A stretch of DNA of 62,115 nucleotides from Caballeronia glathei (GTDB lineage Bacteria; Pseudomonadota; Gammaproteobacteria; Burkholderiales; Burkholderiaceae): assembly GCF_000698595.1 (NCBI RefSeq), contig NZ_JFHC01000050.1, forward strand, positions 1-62,115. Reading direction: 5' to 3'. Below are positions 1 through 7,764 of the stretch, piece after piece. The notes below the pieces were generated by a model. That model was not told the origin of the DNA. It did not search any database and was given only the letters and a program-made list of their open reading frames with translations. The stretch's first letter is position 1. Each line of letters opens with the position of its first letter. The position numbers and the translations under genes are program-made.

Positions 1-441
1 ACGCCGACGGGTTCCGCTGACGGATACGACCGCGAAGCCTCAAAAGCGAAGCTGGAGCTTGAAATCCAGAAGTTGCGCAGCGACGGTGCGCGACAGGCAC
101 GGGTTGATGCCCGCGACGAGCGCGTCGTGAAGACGGCAGATTTGATGGAAATGAAGAAAACGGTGAGTGCTTACGGGCGCGGCCATTTCCGACTGCCACT
201 AAAAGAGTGGGTTCGCGTAAATGTCCGCGTACGCCGGCCATTATCCGGAGATGCTGGCGTGACCATTGTTCCAGGGACCTACACGGTAGACCATCGAGGC
301 AACGACCTCAGGTTCATTGACCCCAGCGACCCGGAGGGCAGGATCTACGTCGATCTTCGCGACCACCCGGAGAGCGGCACTTTCCCGGACGACGTTGCGC
401 CGGACAGTCCGATTGAGATTGTTCGCTCTGGCGATGATTGA
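1..441 (+). CDS. Partial hypothetical protein with coiled-coil start
   Basis: The frame is open from the first base of the window, so the 5' end is missing. The visible N-terminal part (roughly residues 15-50) is rich in K, E, R and L in heptad-like spacing and should form a coiled coil. The last 70 residues look like a small beta-rich domain ending in an acidic tail. The coiled-coil stretch (KLELEIQKLR) resembles that of the broken gene at 729-1055 (KLDLEIMKLK), so the two may be related copies. I do not recognise a family. The first internal ATG-like start is at 73, but it lies inside the coiled coil and is probably not the true start. Confidence 0.45.
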   Translation, partial: TPTGSADGYDREASKAKLELEIQKLRSDGARQARVDARDERVVKTADLMEMKKTVSAYGRGHFRLPLKEWVRVNVRVRRPLSGDAGVTIVPGTYTVDHRGNDLRFIDPSDPEGRIYVDLRDHPESGTFPDDVAPDSPIEIVRSGDD

Positions 442-728
442 CGGCGGTGACTTGACAGTCGGAAAGCCGCCCACAAGGAATTGAAAGCGGACGCCGGCTC
501 GAAGATCAGCGTGCCGCAGGAGGGCGGCGGGCGGCGGCGCTGAGGGGAATTTTCACCCGGGCGAGCCGAACGGGACGTGCATACCTCCACTGATGAAAAT
601 GGCGGACTACGACGCCTCCGCTCGCCTATGCTGTTCAACAGTCGCGTGACGCGCGTCGCGGATTACCCCGTCGACGTGCGCCAACCCCGGAGCCTTTTTT
701 CAATCCGGTACGAAACCACGGAGCGACG

Positions 729-1055
729 ATGGACGCGCTGATCGAACTGATGGACACACCTGGGCGTTCATCTTGATAGTGGCCGTACTGGTCGGTGGGG
801 GTGGCTTATTGGGTGAATGTAAATGCGCTGCGGCGGGAGGTGCACAATCGCAGGAAGCTGGATCTGGAAATCATGAAACTCAAGGAGGAGGTGGACCGAT
901 CGGAACTAAATCGAGTCAAGCTAGGATGGGAAATTCGAAAGTTGTGTGAAGACGCCGAACGACAAGCTCGCAGCGACGCAAAAGCCGAACGCCTCATCAG
1001 GGAGTTTCAGGTGGAGCGGGAAATTTTGGACGCTTGTTTTAGCCTCACACAATAG
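729..1055 (+). pseudogene. Probably frameshifted membrane-anchored coiled-coil protein
   Basis: An ATG at 729 begins MDALIELMDTP and soon meets a stop. A neighbouring frame then reads a hydrophobic segment (WAFILIVAVLVGGGG). The frame from GTG 795 continues as YWVNVNALRREV followed by a long charged coiled coil to the stop at 1055. Read together these make one sensible protein: a short N-terminus, one membrane helix and a cytoplasmic coiled coil, broken by two frame changes around 753 and 790. Alternatively only the 86-residue ORF from GTG 795 is made. I infer decay; a sequencing error would look the same. Confidence 0.35.
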
Positions 1056-1072
1056 CTAAAGATCCACTTAAC

Positions 1073-1408
1073 ATGGCCGATAACCCAGCCATGAAAACAC
1101 AAAACAATGAACACGCCGACGCGATGGACGCCGTCGCTTGCATCTTCGGCAGCACTCCGGCGACCATCGCCGAAAAGCCAGCACAGATCAATGTCGCGCT
1201 CGCTGCCGACGATCATGTGACGGCAGCCGCCGCCGTTTTCGACCAAGCGAAAGACTTCCGTGTACCGATCACCGAGCACGATCCGCGAGCCGACAAGACG
1301 ATTCCGTATCCGGACCTGGCGCCGTTCGGCAATCAAGGACTGGAGCAATTTATGGAAGCGCTCCGGCATTTGGGCATGCGAGTAGTGGTGCAGCCTCTCG
1401 AAGGCTAA
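1073..1408 (+). CDS. Hypothetical protein, about 106-111 aa
   Basis: Small soluble protein without a recognised domain. It may start at ATG 1073 or at ATG 1091. The sequence is acidic and alanine-rich in the first half. It ends with a short alpha/beta-looking stretch (LEQFMEALRHLGMRVVVQPLEG). It follows the broken coiled-coil gene by 17 bases and precedes the HAD/exonuclease pair on the same strand, so it could be the first gene of that transcript. No signal peptide or membrane segment is visible. Confidence 0.4.
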   Translation: MADNPAMKTQNNEHADAMDAVACIFGSTPATIAEKPAQINVALAADDHVTAAAAVFDQAKDFRVPITEHDPRADKTIPYPDLAPFGNQGLEQFMEALRHLGMRVVVQPLEG

Positions 1409-1532
1409 AGTATCCGAAGACCCTCGATTCGCGCCGATCGGCCACTCTTCATGTCAGACGTGCATTCGCCACATTGGCTATGGATGAATCCGGTGTAGGC
1501 TAATGCCTAAAGAACGCGAAACGAGGAGCGCC

Positions 1533-2072
1533 ATGAAACAAGCTAATGCAATGTCCCAATCGGCCGTCGATGTGGCGGCTGTGCCGCTGATGGTTTTTCT
1601 CGACTTCGACGGTGTACTTCATCCTTTCGGCGACCGGCACGGCCGGCGCTACAGCGACCTGCCAAGGCTTGAAGAGGTGCTGAGGCTGGGTTCTGATGTC
1701 CCAGTAGTGATTACCAGCACGGAGCGAGAGAACCTGCCGCTCGACGCGTTGAGGCAGCCGTTCTCGCCCGACATCGCCGCACGCATTGTCGGCCAGACGC
1801 CTGTGCTAGTGCCTGCCAGCGCGACCGAGCTTGCCGGCATCCGATATCGCGAGATTCTGCAGTTTCTCGAGGACCATCCGACCCAACACTGGATCGCGCT
1901 CGATGACGACGAAAGCCTCTTTCCGCCCGACTTCCCGAACCTGATCCTCTGCGAAAACGGGTTTGATCAGCGCGCTGCAGCGCAACTGGAATCGGTCTTG
2001 AGAGCCGCAGCGAAACGGTCCGGGGGTGGGTTGTCTTCCACTGTCTGCGCGCCAGTTACGGAAGATCCATGA
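1533..2072 (+). CDS. HAD-fold phosphatase-like protein
   Basis: A 179-residue HAD-superfamily protein. Motif I is FLDFDGVLHPFGD near residues 22-34, with the two aspartates expected to bind Mg2+ and form the phospho-Asp intermediate. Motif II is probably the Thr/Ser in VVITSTE, and the acidic motif is ALDDDE near residue 128. This layout fits the small HAD domain found in RNA-repair-type proteins (Pfam 'HAD in Swiss Army Knife'). I chose ATG 1533 because GAGGAG lies just upstream; an in-frame ATG at 1503 would add ten residues. Its stop overlaps the next ATG (ATGA), so it is translationally coupled to the exonuclease. The substrate is unknown; a nucleic-acid end phosphate is an inference. Confidence 0.7.
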   Translation: MKQANAMSQSAVDVAAVPLMVFLDFDGVLHPFGDRHGRRYSDLPRLEEVLRLGSDVPVVITSTERENLPLDALRQPFSPDIAARIVGQTPVLVPASATELAGIRYREILQFLEDHPTQHWIALDDDESLFPPDFPNLILCENGFDQRAAAQLESVLRAAAKRSGGGLSSTVCAPVTEDP

Positions 2073-2566
2073 GCGCACCGGCAATGCTTAGCAACCGGGC
2101 ACCACGCAGTCCGTGGAAGGTCCGCTATTTTCTGGATACCGAGTTTACGGATTTCAAAGCCTGCCAGCTGATCAGTATCGCGGTCATGAGCGAGGATGGG
2201 CGTGAATTCTATGGCGAATGCTCGGACTTCGATCGGCCGCTTTGCAGCGACTTCGTCCGCGATACGGTGCTGCCGCAGCTCGGCAACTTTCCGGGCCGGT
2301 CAATGCCCTTCTCTCAGCTACGTGAGGAGTTGCAGGCGTGGCTGTTGGCTGTTCCACTCAAGCCCAAACCGATTCTCTGCTATGACTTCGAGGGCGATCT
2401 CGGACTGACCCACCGCCTATTGGGCGGCCCGATGCCGCGAGGCTGGAAAACCGAAAACGTCGCGCAAAAGCTCGATGTCGCACGGCTTGCCGAGTATGTC
2501 GCCGCACATGGCGGCATGCACCATGCACTCCACGATGCCCGCGCCAATGCTTATGCCTTTCGCTGA
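2069..2566 (+). CDS. DEDDh-type 3'-5' exoribonuclease-like protein
   Basis: A 165-residue protein with the exonuclease pattern of the RNase AS/Rv2179c-like group: FLDTEFTDF near residues 21-29 (Asp and Glu of Exo I), a central Asp in CYDFEGDLGLTHRL (Exo II), and HHALHDARANA near the C-terminus (His and Asp of Exo III). These four acidic residues plus His normally hold two metal ions that cleave the terminal phosphodiester. The start overlaps the HAD gene stop by four bases, so the two products probably work on the same substrate, for example trimming and end-dephosphorylating RNA. That joint role is inference. The family assignment is fairly secure. Confidence 0.7.
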   Translation: MSAPAMLSNRAPRSPWKVRYFLDTEFTDFKACQLISIAVMSEDGREFYGECSDFDRPLCSDFVRDTVLPQLGNFPGRSMPFSQLREELQAWLLAVPLKPKPILCYDFEGDLGLTHRLLGGPMPRGWKTENVAQKLDVARLAEYVAAHGGMHHALHDARANAYAFR

Positions 2567-2693
2567 GAAAGGCCGAAACGCCCTGTGCATCGGCGGGCTC
2601 GAGGGCGAGTGTCCAATTGGACAAGCGTGCCACAGCGTGACGTGGTCGAGAAGAGTTGGACCGCAATAAACACCAGCGACCAAGCCATCAGCG

Positions 2694-2897
2694 CTAGCTC
2701 GCCCAGATTTCCCAGTTGCTGGCGTAATACCGCCCATGGCAGTCCGCGCACAGCCGCTTAACCTCGCCTGTGAGGTTCACCTTGACCGCCGGCATAGCGC
2801 CGCACTGCTCGCACGGCATAACGACGTCTTCGGGCCGGCTGCCGGCGTCAAATAGTCCGTTTACGTGATCATCGGTTAGTCGGGGTGGAAGCGCCAT
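2694..2897 (-). CDS. Small zinc-ribbon-like protein
   Basis: A 67-residue protein with two CxxC pairs (CEQCG near residue 29 and CADCHG near residue 50), spaced as in a treble-clef or zinc-ribbon knuckle. The N-terminus is MALPPRLTDDHVNGLFD. Such proteins are common plasmid hypotheticals. It is transcribed in the same direction as the HigA-like gene but starts just before that gene's end, separated by about 60 bases. No function can be assigned. It is convergent with the exonuclease gene across a 130-base gap. Confidence 0.5.
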   Translation of the reverse strand: MALPPRLTDDHVNGLFDAGSRPEDVVMPCEQCGAMPAVKVNLTGEVKRLCADCHGRYYASNWEIWAS

Positions 2898-2959
2898 ATA
2901 AGTAATCCTAATCTATAAGCCAATAAAAACGCGTTCGTCTAGCTGCGGTGACGAAAAAG

Positions 2960-3667
2960 TTAGAAGAGCGCGGTTTGTCGCTCCGATACGATTGGCGCGA
3001 CCTTCAATTCGGCAAGCCGCTCGCGTGCTTGCGCAAGGTCGTGCAGCACTTGGCGCTGAAGCCAGGTTTCTGCCCCGCCACCGAATGCCAGCTCGAGCCG
3101 CAAGGCCATTTCCGGCGAGATGCCGGCCTTGCCGGTGAGCAGGTTCGTCAGCGCCTGCCGCGTGACGCCCAAGGCACGCGCACCTTCCGTCACACTGAGA
3201 TTGAAGCGTTGGAGGCACTGCTGGCGAACCAAGTCGCCCGGGTGAGAAAAATCGGTTTCGGCCATTAGCATACAGTAGGCTGAACCATCTTTTTCGTCAA
3301 GTGACAAGCGACACTTACTTTTTCGGCGCCCGCCCATTCGGTCGAGCCTGGAAGCCTCGATCTCTTCCGGTGTGAAGGGGCGCTGGAATGGCGTAGCCGC
3401 GTGCGGTTGCTGCAATAAAGGGTGAGACTGCTGATCCAGTAAAGTCGCGATCCACTCAGGCGCTTGCGTGAGAATGGCCTGCCAGCCCGCAATGTACTCT
3501 TCCGACTTCGAGGCTCGATCTTCCCAATCCTGCACTTCCCGCCTTGCGGCTGCGAGTGTGTCATGAGCCCGCGAAGGGTCGCGCAGCGCCTGGAAGAAGG
3601 GTTCATGCCAGGCGTGTCTTTCCTGCAGCGCCCCCTGCCTGAGCTGCTCCAATATTTTCAGGTTCAT
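2960..3667 (-). CDS. HigA-like antitoxin domain fused to an unknown N-terminal domain
   Basis: The C-terminal ~100 residues, from MAETDFSHPGDLV (codon at 3264), match the HigA/VapA antitoxin type: a P-G-L/D-x-V start, then a helix-turn-helix (VTEGARALGVTRQALTNLL), GKAGISPEMALRLELAFG, and an AxTWL-like ending. Normal HigA is about 100 residues, so a HigA-only start at 3264 is possible. Here the frame is open for another ~135 residues upstream to ATG 3667, which has AGGGAC before it. That part is helical and charged and belongs to no family I know. No HigB toxin is adjacent. The gene is divergent from the XRE gene at 3780, with an inverted repeat between them. Confidence 0.6.
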   Translation of the reverse strand: MNLKILEQLRQGALQERHAWHEPFFQALRDPSRAHDTLAAARREVQDWEDRASKSEEYIAGWQAILTQAPEWIATLLDQQSHPLLQQPHAATPFQRPFTPEEIEASRLDRMGGRRKSKCRLSLDEKDGSAYCMLMAETDFSHPGDLVRQQCLQRFNLSVTEGARALGVTRQALTNLLTGKAGISPEMALRLELAFGGGAETWLQRQVLHDLAQARERLAELKVAPIVSERQTALF

Positions 3668-3710
3668 ATCGAGTCCCTGTTGTCGAACAACGGGTGGCAT
3701 TCGGCCAAAA

Positions 3711-3743
3711 TGAACACTATAGATTGTAGCTCTAAAGTGTTCA
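3711..3743. promoter_or_regulatory. Inverted-repeat operator between divergent regulators
   Basis: Two 13-base arms, TGAACACTATAGA and TCTAAAGTGTTCA, are complementary except at one position and are separated by TTGTAGC. The repeat lies between the starts of the HigA-like gene and the XRE gene, where one regulator could repress both promoters. This is direct sequence symmetry; the binding protein is an inference. Confidence 0.55.
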
Positions 3744-3779
3744 ACATGAGGTCATCGGCTCCTGCTACCAGGAGCTCGA

Positions 3780-4085
3780 ATGACACAGTCAGACACGATG
3801 GGTATTGGACAGGCGATCCGCATCGTGCGCAAAGCGCGCGGCCTCACGCAGGAGGATTTCTCGGATGTCTCCAGCCGCACCTACCTCAGCAGCCTCGAAC
3901 GTAATATGAAGTCGCCGACATTGGAAAAGCTCACACAGATCGCCAGCGTGCTGAAGGTCCATCCGGTTACCTTGGTCGCTCTCTCCAGCCTGCCCTCCCC
4001 GTTTGCTGCGGACGTGCGGCGACTCATGTCCGTGCTGGAACGCGAGCTAGATACCTTGGTCGGGGCAACGGCGATAGATTATTAA
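3780..4085 (+). CDS. XRE-family transcriptional regulator
   Basis: A 101-residue DNA-binding protein with a Cro/C1-type helix-turn-helix in the first 65 residues. GIGQAIRIVRKARGLTQEDF forms helices 1-2, SSRTYLSSLERNMKSPTLEKL the recognition region, and TQIASVLKVHPVTLVAL helix 5. The short C-terminal tail could dimerise. The start ATG is preceded by CAGGAG. It is divergently transcribed from the HigA-like gene and probably binds the inverted repeat at 3711-3743. Its targets are unknown. Confidence 0.75.
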   Translation: MTQSDTMGIGQAIRIVRKARGLTQEDFSDVSSRTYLSSLERNMKSPTLEKLTQIASVLKVHPVTLVALSSLPSPFAADVRRLMSVLERELDTLVGATAIDY

Positions 4086-4118
4086 ATCCCCCGCTTAGTG
4101 GCAGATCGCTTTTACTGA

Positions 4119-6236
4119 TTACCTTCGACGCCCTTTCCTTGTGCGAATGGCTTGGGCGGACGTCGAATCGGGCAACGCAGACGACCATGCATCCGCGGTT
4201 GTAGCTCTCGGTTCGACAACCAATGCTCTCGGCCCCGCGGCAGCGAGTTCGATCGCCTCAGAACGGGTAGATGTCGTGTTCGGCATGACAGGCCTTTTTT
4301 CGTTTCGCATCTGCAGAGCGATGTAATCGGCCTGCATCGCGCGAAGCTCGGGGTTTTGAACCGTCATGCCAGCATCGACAGCTGCCTTGACCATACGCTC
4401 CACGAAAATCGCATCGCCCCCCGTCAACACGATCGAGCGCCCCCATTTCTCGCGCGCATGCAGCATCGTCACCGCCAGATCCTCGTCGGTGACGGTCTTG
4501 CGCTCGAACGTCAACTTCTTGCCCTTATCAACGAATACGAGCTCACTCGTGGCGCGTCGATATTCGACATTGCCGTTATTCGTTACCCGCCAGGTCAACC
4601 CGCGGATCTGACGCAGCAGAGCATCGGCTTGATCTGCGCGTATGCGATCAAGTCGAGCCGCTCGGATGGAGATTTCGTCCTTTTCGTGCGCGAGCAAACC
4701 TGCCAACACCGCATCAGCGTCGTCCTCGCTCGGCAAAGAACTGACGGCGCTCGCGCCAATGGACAGACCAAACCGCTCCTGTTCGCGGCGCTGGCGCCCC
4801 GCTTCATGAACGAGGCCGCGAAGCGCTTTGAGCGCGGCCGGATCGCCCGCTTGGGCTTCAGCTTCGAGCCACGTTCGCCAGGCAAGCGGAGCCGGACGCA
4901 AGGCGAGAATGACCTCGCGTCGCGCCTGCGCCTCCATTTTCAACAGTCGCCGGTCTATGCCCGTGCCAACGGTCAATGCCTTGCGTCGACACTTCCGTTC
5001 GTATGAATCCGGCTCGTCCCGCAACAAGGCTTCCTTTGCCGCGGCGGCTTGCGCCTGCCGCGCAGCAGATTTCACCTTGTACCATGCAGCGAGTTCCGCG
5101 AGCTGCTGGTCGATCGCGAATCGAGCGGATTTCACTGCCTCCTGCGCTGCTCGATAGCGCTCGATCAACGCGGAGCGTTCTGCTGCCCGCTCGAACCGCC
5201 TCGACTCGCGCTTGACCGGATCGCGCTTCAGTGTTCTGTGACTCTCGTGCAGCTCCTGCGACCCTAACGGTTTCGTTTCCGCCGTGATCGGAGCCCGACT
5301 TGGCTCGAAGGAGCCCATCGCACTCTCTGCGGCGCTCAGCTTGATGCCTCGCAACGCCTGGCTAATGGGTAATCGAACCGTACGACCGGCATCATTGATG
5401 GCCTCAAGCTGAAAGGCCTGGGCGCCCGTTTTATGTAGCCGCATGCCATGCTCGTCGAGCAAGTGGTGTACGGCGTCCCATCCGGCCGCCGAATCGAGCA
5501 AGCGCGCCATCTCTGCGTTGACCCTCTCGCGGCAATACTGAACCAGACTGGGCTTGTCCGACCAGGCCGCCATTCGTTGTGCCTTCTCTCCGCGAAGCGC
5601 ATTGACGGCGTCCGGTGAGTTTCGATAGCTTGTATTCGGAACCACGGCTTTTTGCCCATCTGGCAAGATCCGGACGACAAAAAGTCCGTCATCGTGGGAC
5701 CACCCATTTTTGATCTCGATCTCGCGTGCGGCCCGGTGCAGGGTTCGGTGCATCCACGGCAGATGCTGGGATCGATAGGTGTCGGGATGAACACGGCTGA
5801 CTTCGATGTGGCAATGCAGATTGTCCGTATCGTTGTGAATCGCCATCAAGGACTGGTGTTCATGCAAGTTAAACGCTTTCAGGACATCGCGGCCGGCCGC
5901 AAAGATCGCCTCGTACGACGGCCGCTCATGCTCTGGCCAGCTCACGATCAGGTGCACCACCGGATTGTCGACACTAGGATTGCGCATCGCGACGCTGCGA
6001 AACTGCGCGGCGGCGGTAGCGGCCGAACGAATGCGGTGCAACGACACAGCCACACATTTGTCTTGCCCCGCCCGACCCTGAGCTTGGGCGACATACTCTG
6101 TGAGCGGACCAAAGCCGCGACGCTCGCGCACGGCCCGCGCATGCTCGTCGGAATTTATTCCCTCGGTGATATATCGCGCGAGTTCGCCGAAATCCGATTT
6201 TCCATCATGTCGATTCGGAACCTGTTTGACAATCAT
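4119..6236 (-). CDS. Relaxase/mobilization nuclease with LPD7-like C-terminus
   Basis: A 705-residue conjugative relaxase of the VirD2/TraI(IncP) type, which nicks oriT and pilots the single strand into the recipient. The N-terminal third carries the metal-binding histidine motif (HNDTDNLHCHIEV, near residue 150), preceded by HLIVSWPEHERPS, the usual helix before it. The middle is a long charged helical region. The C-terminal ~120 residues (FVDKGKKLTFERKTVTDED ... LTGGDAIFVERMV) look like the LPD7 domain often fused to plasmid relaxases. I chose ATG 6236 because it overlaps the mobC stop (ATGA) and gives the usual MIVKQVP start. No coupling protein or type IV secretion genes are in the window, so mobilization probably depends on a helper. 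Confidence 0.88.
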   Translation of the reverse strand: MIVKQVPNRHDGKSDFGELARYITEGINSDEHARAVRERRGFGPLTEYVAQAQGRAGQDKCVAVSLHRIRSAATAAAQFRSVAMRNPSVDNPVVHLIVSWPEHERPSYEAIFAAGRDVLKAFNLHEHQSLMAIHNDTDNLHCHIEVSRVHPDTYRSQHLPWMHRTLHRAAREIEIKNGWSHDDGLFVVRILPDGQKAVVPNTSYRNSPDAVNALRGEKAQRMAAWSDKPSLVQYCRERVNAEMARLLDSAAGWDAVHHLLDEHGMRLHKTGAQAFQLEAINDAGRTVRLPISQALRGIKLSAAESAMGSFEPSRAPITAETKPLGSQELHESHRTLKRDPVKRESRRFERAAERSALIERYRAAQEAVKSARFAIDQQLAELAAWYKVKSAARQAQAAAAKEALLRDEPDSYERKCRRKALTVGTGIDRRLLKMEAQARREVILALRPAPLAWRTWLEAEAQAGDPAALKALRGLVHEAGRQRREQERFGLSIGASAVSSLPSEDDADAVLAGLLAHEKDEISIRAARLDRIRADQADALLRQIRGLTWRVTNNGNVEYRRATSELVFVDKGKKLTFERKTVTDEDLAVTMLHAREKWGRSIVLTGGDAIFVERMVKAAVDAGMTVQNPELRAMQADYIALQMRNEKRPVMPNTTSTRSEAIELAAAGPRALVVEPRATTADAWSSALPDSTSAQAIRTRKGRRR

Positions 6237-6565
6237 CCTAAATCTGCCCGCTGCATCATTTCGATGCATTCGTTCACGAACGCTCTGAAAACTTCGTCGT
6301 TCAATGTCGAACCTGGATTCTCGCGAATCTCGTTTCTTAAAGCGTCGACGTTATCAGCAATGTTGGTGAGCGCCAGAACGATGTCTGCGTTGTAGTCAAC
6401 CTCAATACGTCGGCCCAGCGCGCAACGCCGAACATATTCTGAAAACGTCAGTCCCGACTTCAATGCACGACTTTCGATCGCCGCAGCGTCTTTGGGTGTA
6501 ACCCTGAATTTTTTGGTTGTCGTGGCGTTGCTGTCGACACTATGCGAGGTGAATTTGCTTTTCAT
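6233..6565 (-). CDS. mobC: MobC/TraJ-like relaxosome accessory protein
   Basis: A 110-residue protein with a ribbon-helix-helix-like core (KKFRVTPKDAAAIESRALKSGLTFSEYVRRCALGRRI), the form used by MobC and IncP TraJ to bind oriT and recruit the relaxase. The second half is helical (LTNIADNVDALRNEIRE). It starts next to the oriT region and its stop overlaps the relaxase start by four bases, the standard order of mobC-relaxase operons. Confidence 0.75.
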   Translation of the reverse strand: MKSKFTSHSVDSNATTTKKFRVTPKDAAAIESRALKSGLTFSEYVRRCALGRRIEVDYNADIVLALTNIADNVDALRNEIRENPGSTLNDEVFRAFVNECIEMMQRADLG

Positions 6566-6989
6566 CGTTTTTTGGCGCGGTAGGCGCCAGCTTGTTTAAG
6601 CGCGGGTCTCGGGGCGCAGCCCTGAGGATCCCCGGGAGGGCCGGTGGCGACGGGCGCGCAGCGATCTAGCCAGCGGGCGATGGGGACACGAACGAAATTC
6701 GTGTCCACGCCCGGCATCCTGTCCTACGATTCTAAGTTTTAATGTAGATGCAATGTAGATGGAATGAAGATCAAGTGTAAGTGAAACTGCTTCGACTTTG
6801 CTTTCGGATTGGGTAGCTGTTTGTATAGTTTGCGATGTTAAGCTGATACGGCTGTTGGATCAATCAGCGGCGGGTAGTACAAAGTTTTTCAGCCCGACTT
6901 CTGCGCACTTGTACATTTTTTATTCGTAAATTATGCACCAAGTTATGCAGACGTTATTCGTTATTAGCGCGGACGCTTTTTAAAATAAA
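6566..6989. other. oriT-containing intergenic region
   Basis: The 424-base gap between mobC and the TraK-like gene has no credible ORF. Its mobC-proximal half is GC-rich and contains the oriT repeat and nick motif at 6684-6722. The other half (about 6740-6985) is clearly AT-rich and probably holds the promoter of the rightward gene. This matches RK2-type oriT regions, where oriT sits between divergent mobilization operons. Confidence 0.6.
6684..6722 (+). other. oriT: Origin of transfer: inverted repeat and IncP-type nic site
   Basis: The arms GGACACGAA (6684-6692) and TTCGTGTCC (6698-6706) form a perfect 9-bp inverted repeat. Nine bases further is CATCCTG followed by T (6715-6722), which fits the IncP/VirD2 nick consensus YATCCTG|Y, so cleavage is expected between 6721 and 6722. 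The spacing of repeat and nick, and the position between mobC-relaxase and a TraK-like gene, are those of an RK2-type oriT. The nick position is inferred from the motif. Confidence 0.7.
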
Positions 6990-7427
6990 ATGGAAGCACT
7001 AGAACGCCGCCGAAAGTACATCACCCTGGTGGACTTCGAAGCGATAAAAATATCGATGGAGTTTGCGGCATTCGTAGCCGAGGTAGACGAATATACCCAG
7101 CTTTCGGTGTTCACCGACGCGATGCCGAAGATTCACACGATGCGACGTCGCGGGTTTTCCTTTCGGCAGATCACCCGCGTCCTGAACAGCGCGGGCATGT
7201 CGCTGACATATGCCTCCGTGCGCACGTACTATTACCGGCTATATCCGACAATGGTTAGGGAATGCGAGCGTTACGCGAGGAAGCAGATCGAACGAGTCAG
7301 TATCCTCGCAGCAGGCGATGTGGAGCAGACTGAACTCACGTGTTCGACAGCAGCTCGCGCCCCTCGAGCCTCAATCGAACGCGGTCGAGCCGGGACAGGG
7401 TGCGTCAGGCGCGCTTCCGATCAATAG
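6990..7427 (+). CDS. TraK-like oriT-region DNA-binding protein
   Basis: A 145-residue basic protein transcribed away from oriT, opposite to mobC-relaxase, which is the position of TraK in IncP plasmids. Residues about 49-85 (MRRRGFSFRQITRVLNSAG followed by ASVRTYYYRLYP) look like a helix-turn-helix of the 'repeat-search' type also seen in TraK. The C-terminal 40 residues are low-complexity and may be a shifted reading of non-coding DNA. RK2 TraK wraps oriT DNA to help relaxase action. The assignment rests on position, size and fold, not on strong identity. Confidence 0.45.
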   Translation: MEALERRRKYITLVDFEAIKISMEFAAFVAEVDEYTQLSVFTDAMPKIHTMRRRGFSFRQITRVLNSAGMSLTYASVRTYYYRLYPTMVRECERYARKQIERVSILAAGDVEQTELTCSTAARAPRASIERGRAGTGCVRRASDQ

Positions 7428-7473
7428 CGATCCGGCTCGCCGGCACTGCCGGAGAAAGGTGACAAATTCCGGC

Positions 7474-7764
7474 CTAGCGCTTTTTCGGGCTCGATGGCCA
7501 TTGGCGCCGCGTGTGCAACACGCGCAGGATGTGCACATCGTCGCCCTCGAGGCGATAAACCAGCAGGTAGTTTTCGGTGGCCACGCATTCGCGCGTGCCG
7601 CGCACGCGGCCCGCCTTGTACAGTTTCGGGTGCGTTTCCAGCTGCGCGGTTTTGCTCTGGAACTCGGCCGCAAGCATTTCGGCGCCCTGCGGGCTTTCCT
7701 CGGCCACCGTATCGAGAATGTCAGCCAGGTTCAGCAGCGCTTCGGCAAGCCACTGCACCGTCAT
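7474..7764 (-). CDS. ParE/RelE-superfamily toxin
   Basis: A 96-residue protein with the ParE/RelE layout: an N-terminal helical pair (LAEALLNLADILDTVAEESP), a central strand with RxxG (KAGRVRGTRECVATENYLLVYRLEGD) and a final strand (VHILRVLHTRRQWP). RelE-type toxins cleave ribosome-bound mRNA while ParE types poison gyrase; the sequence does not decide which. The start overlaps the antitoxin stop by four bases (ATGA), so the pair is co-translated with the antitoxin first. Confidence 0.78.
   Translation of the reverse strand: MTVQWLAEALLNLADILDTVAEESPQGAEMLAAEFQSKTAQLETHPKLYKAGRVRGTRECVATENYLLVYRLEGDDVHILRVLHTRRQWPSSPKKR

Noticed and set aside
3265..3606. 113-residue ORF inside the HigA-fusion gene
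   Set aside because: It is the same DNA in another frame; the HigA-fusion frame carries a known domain.
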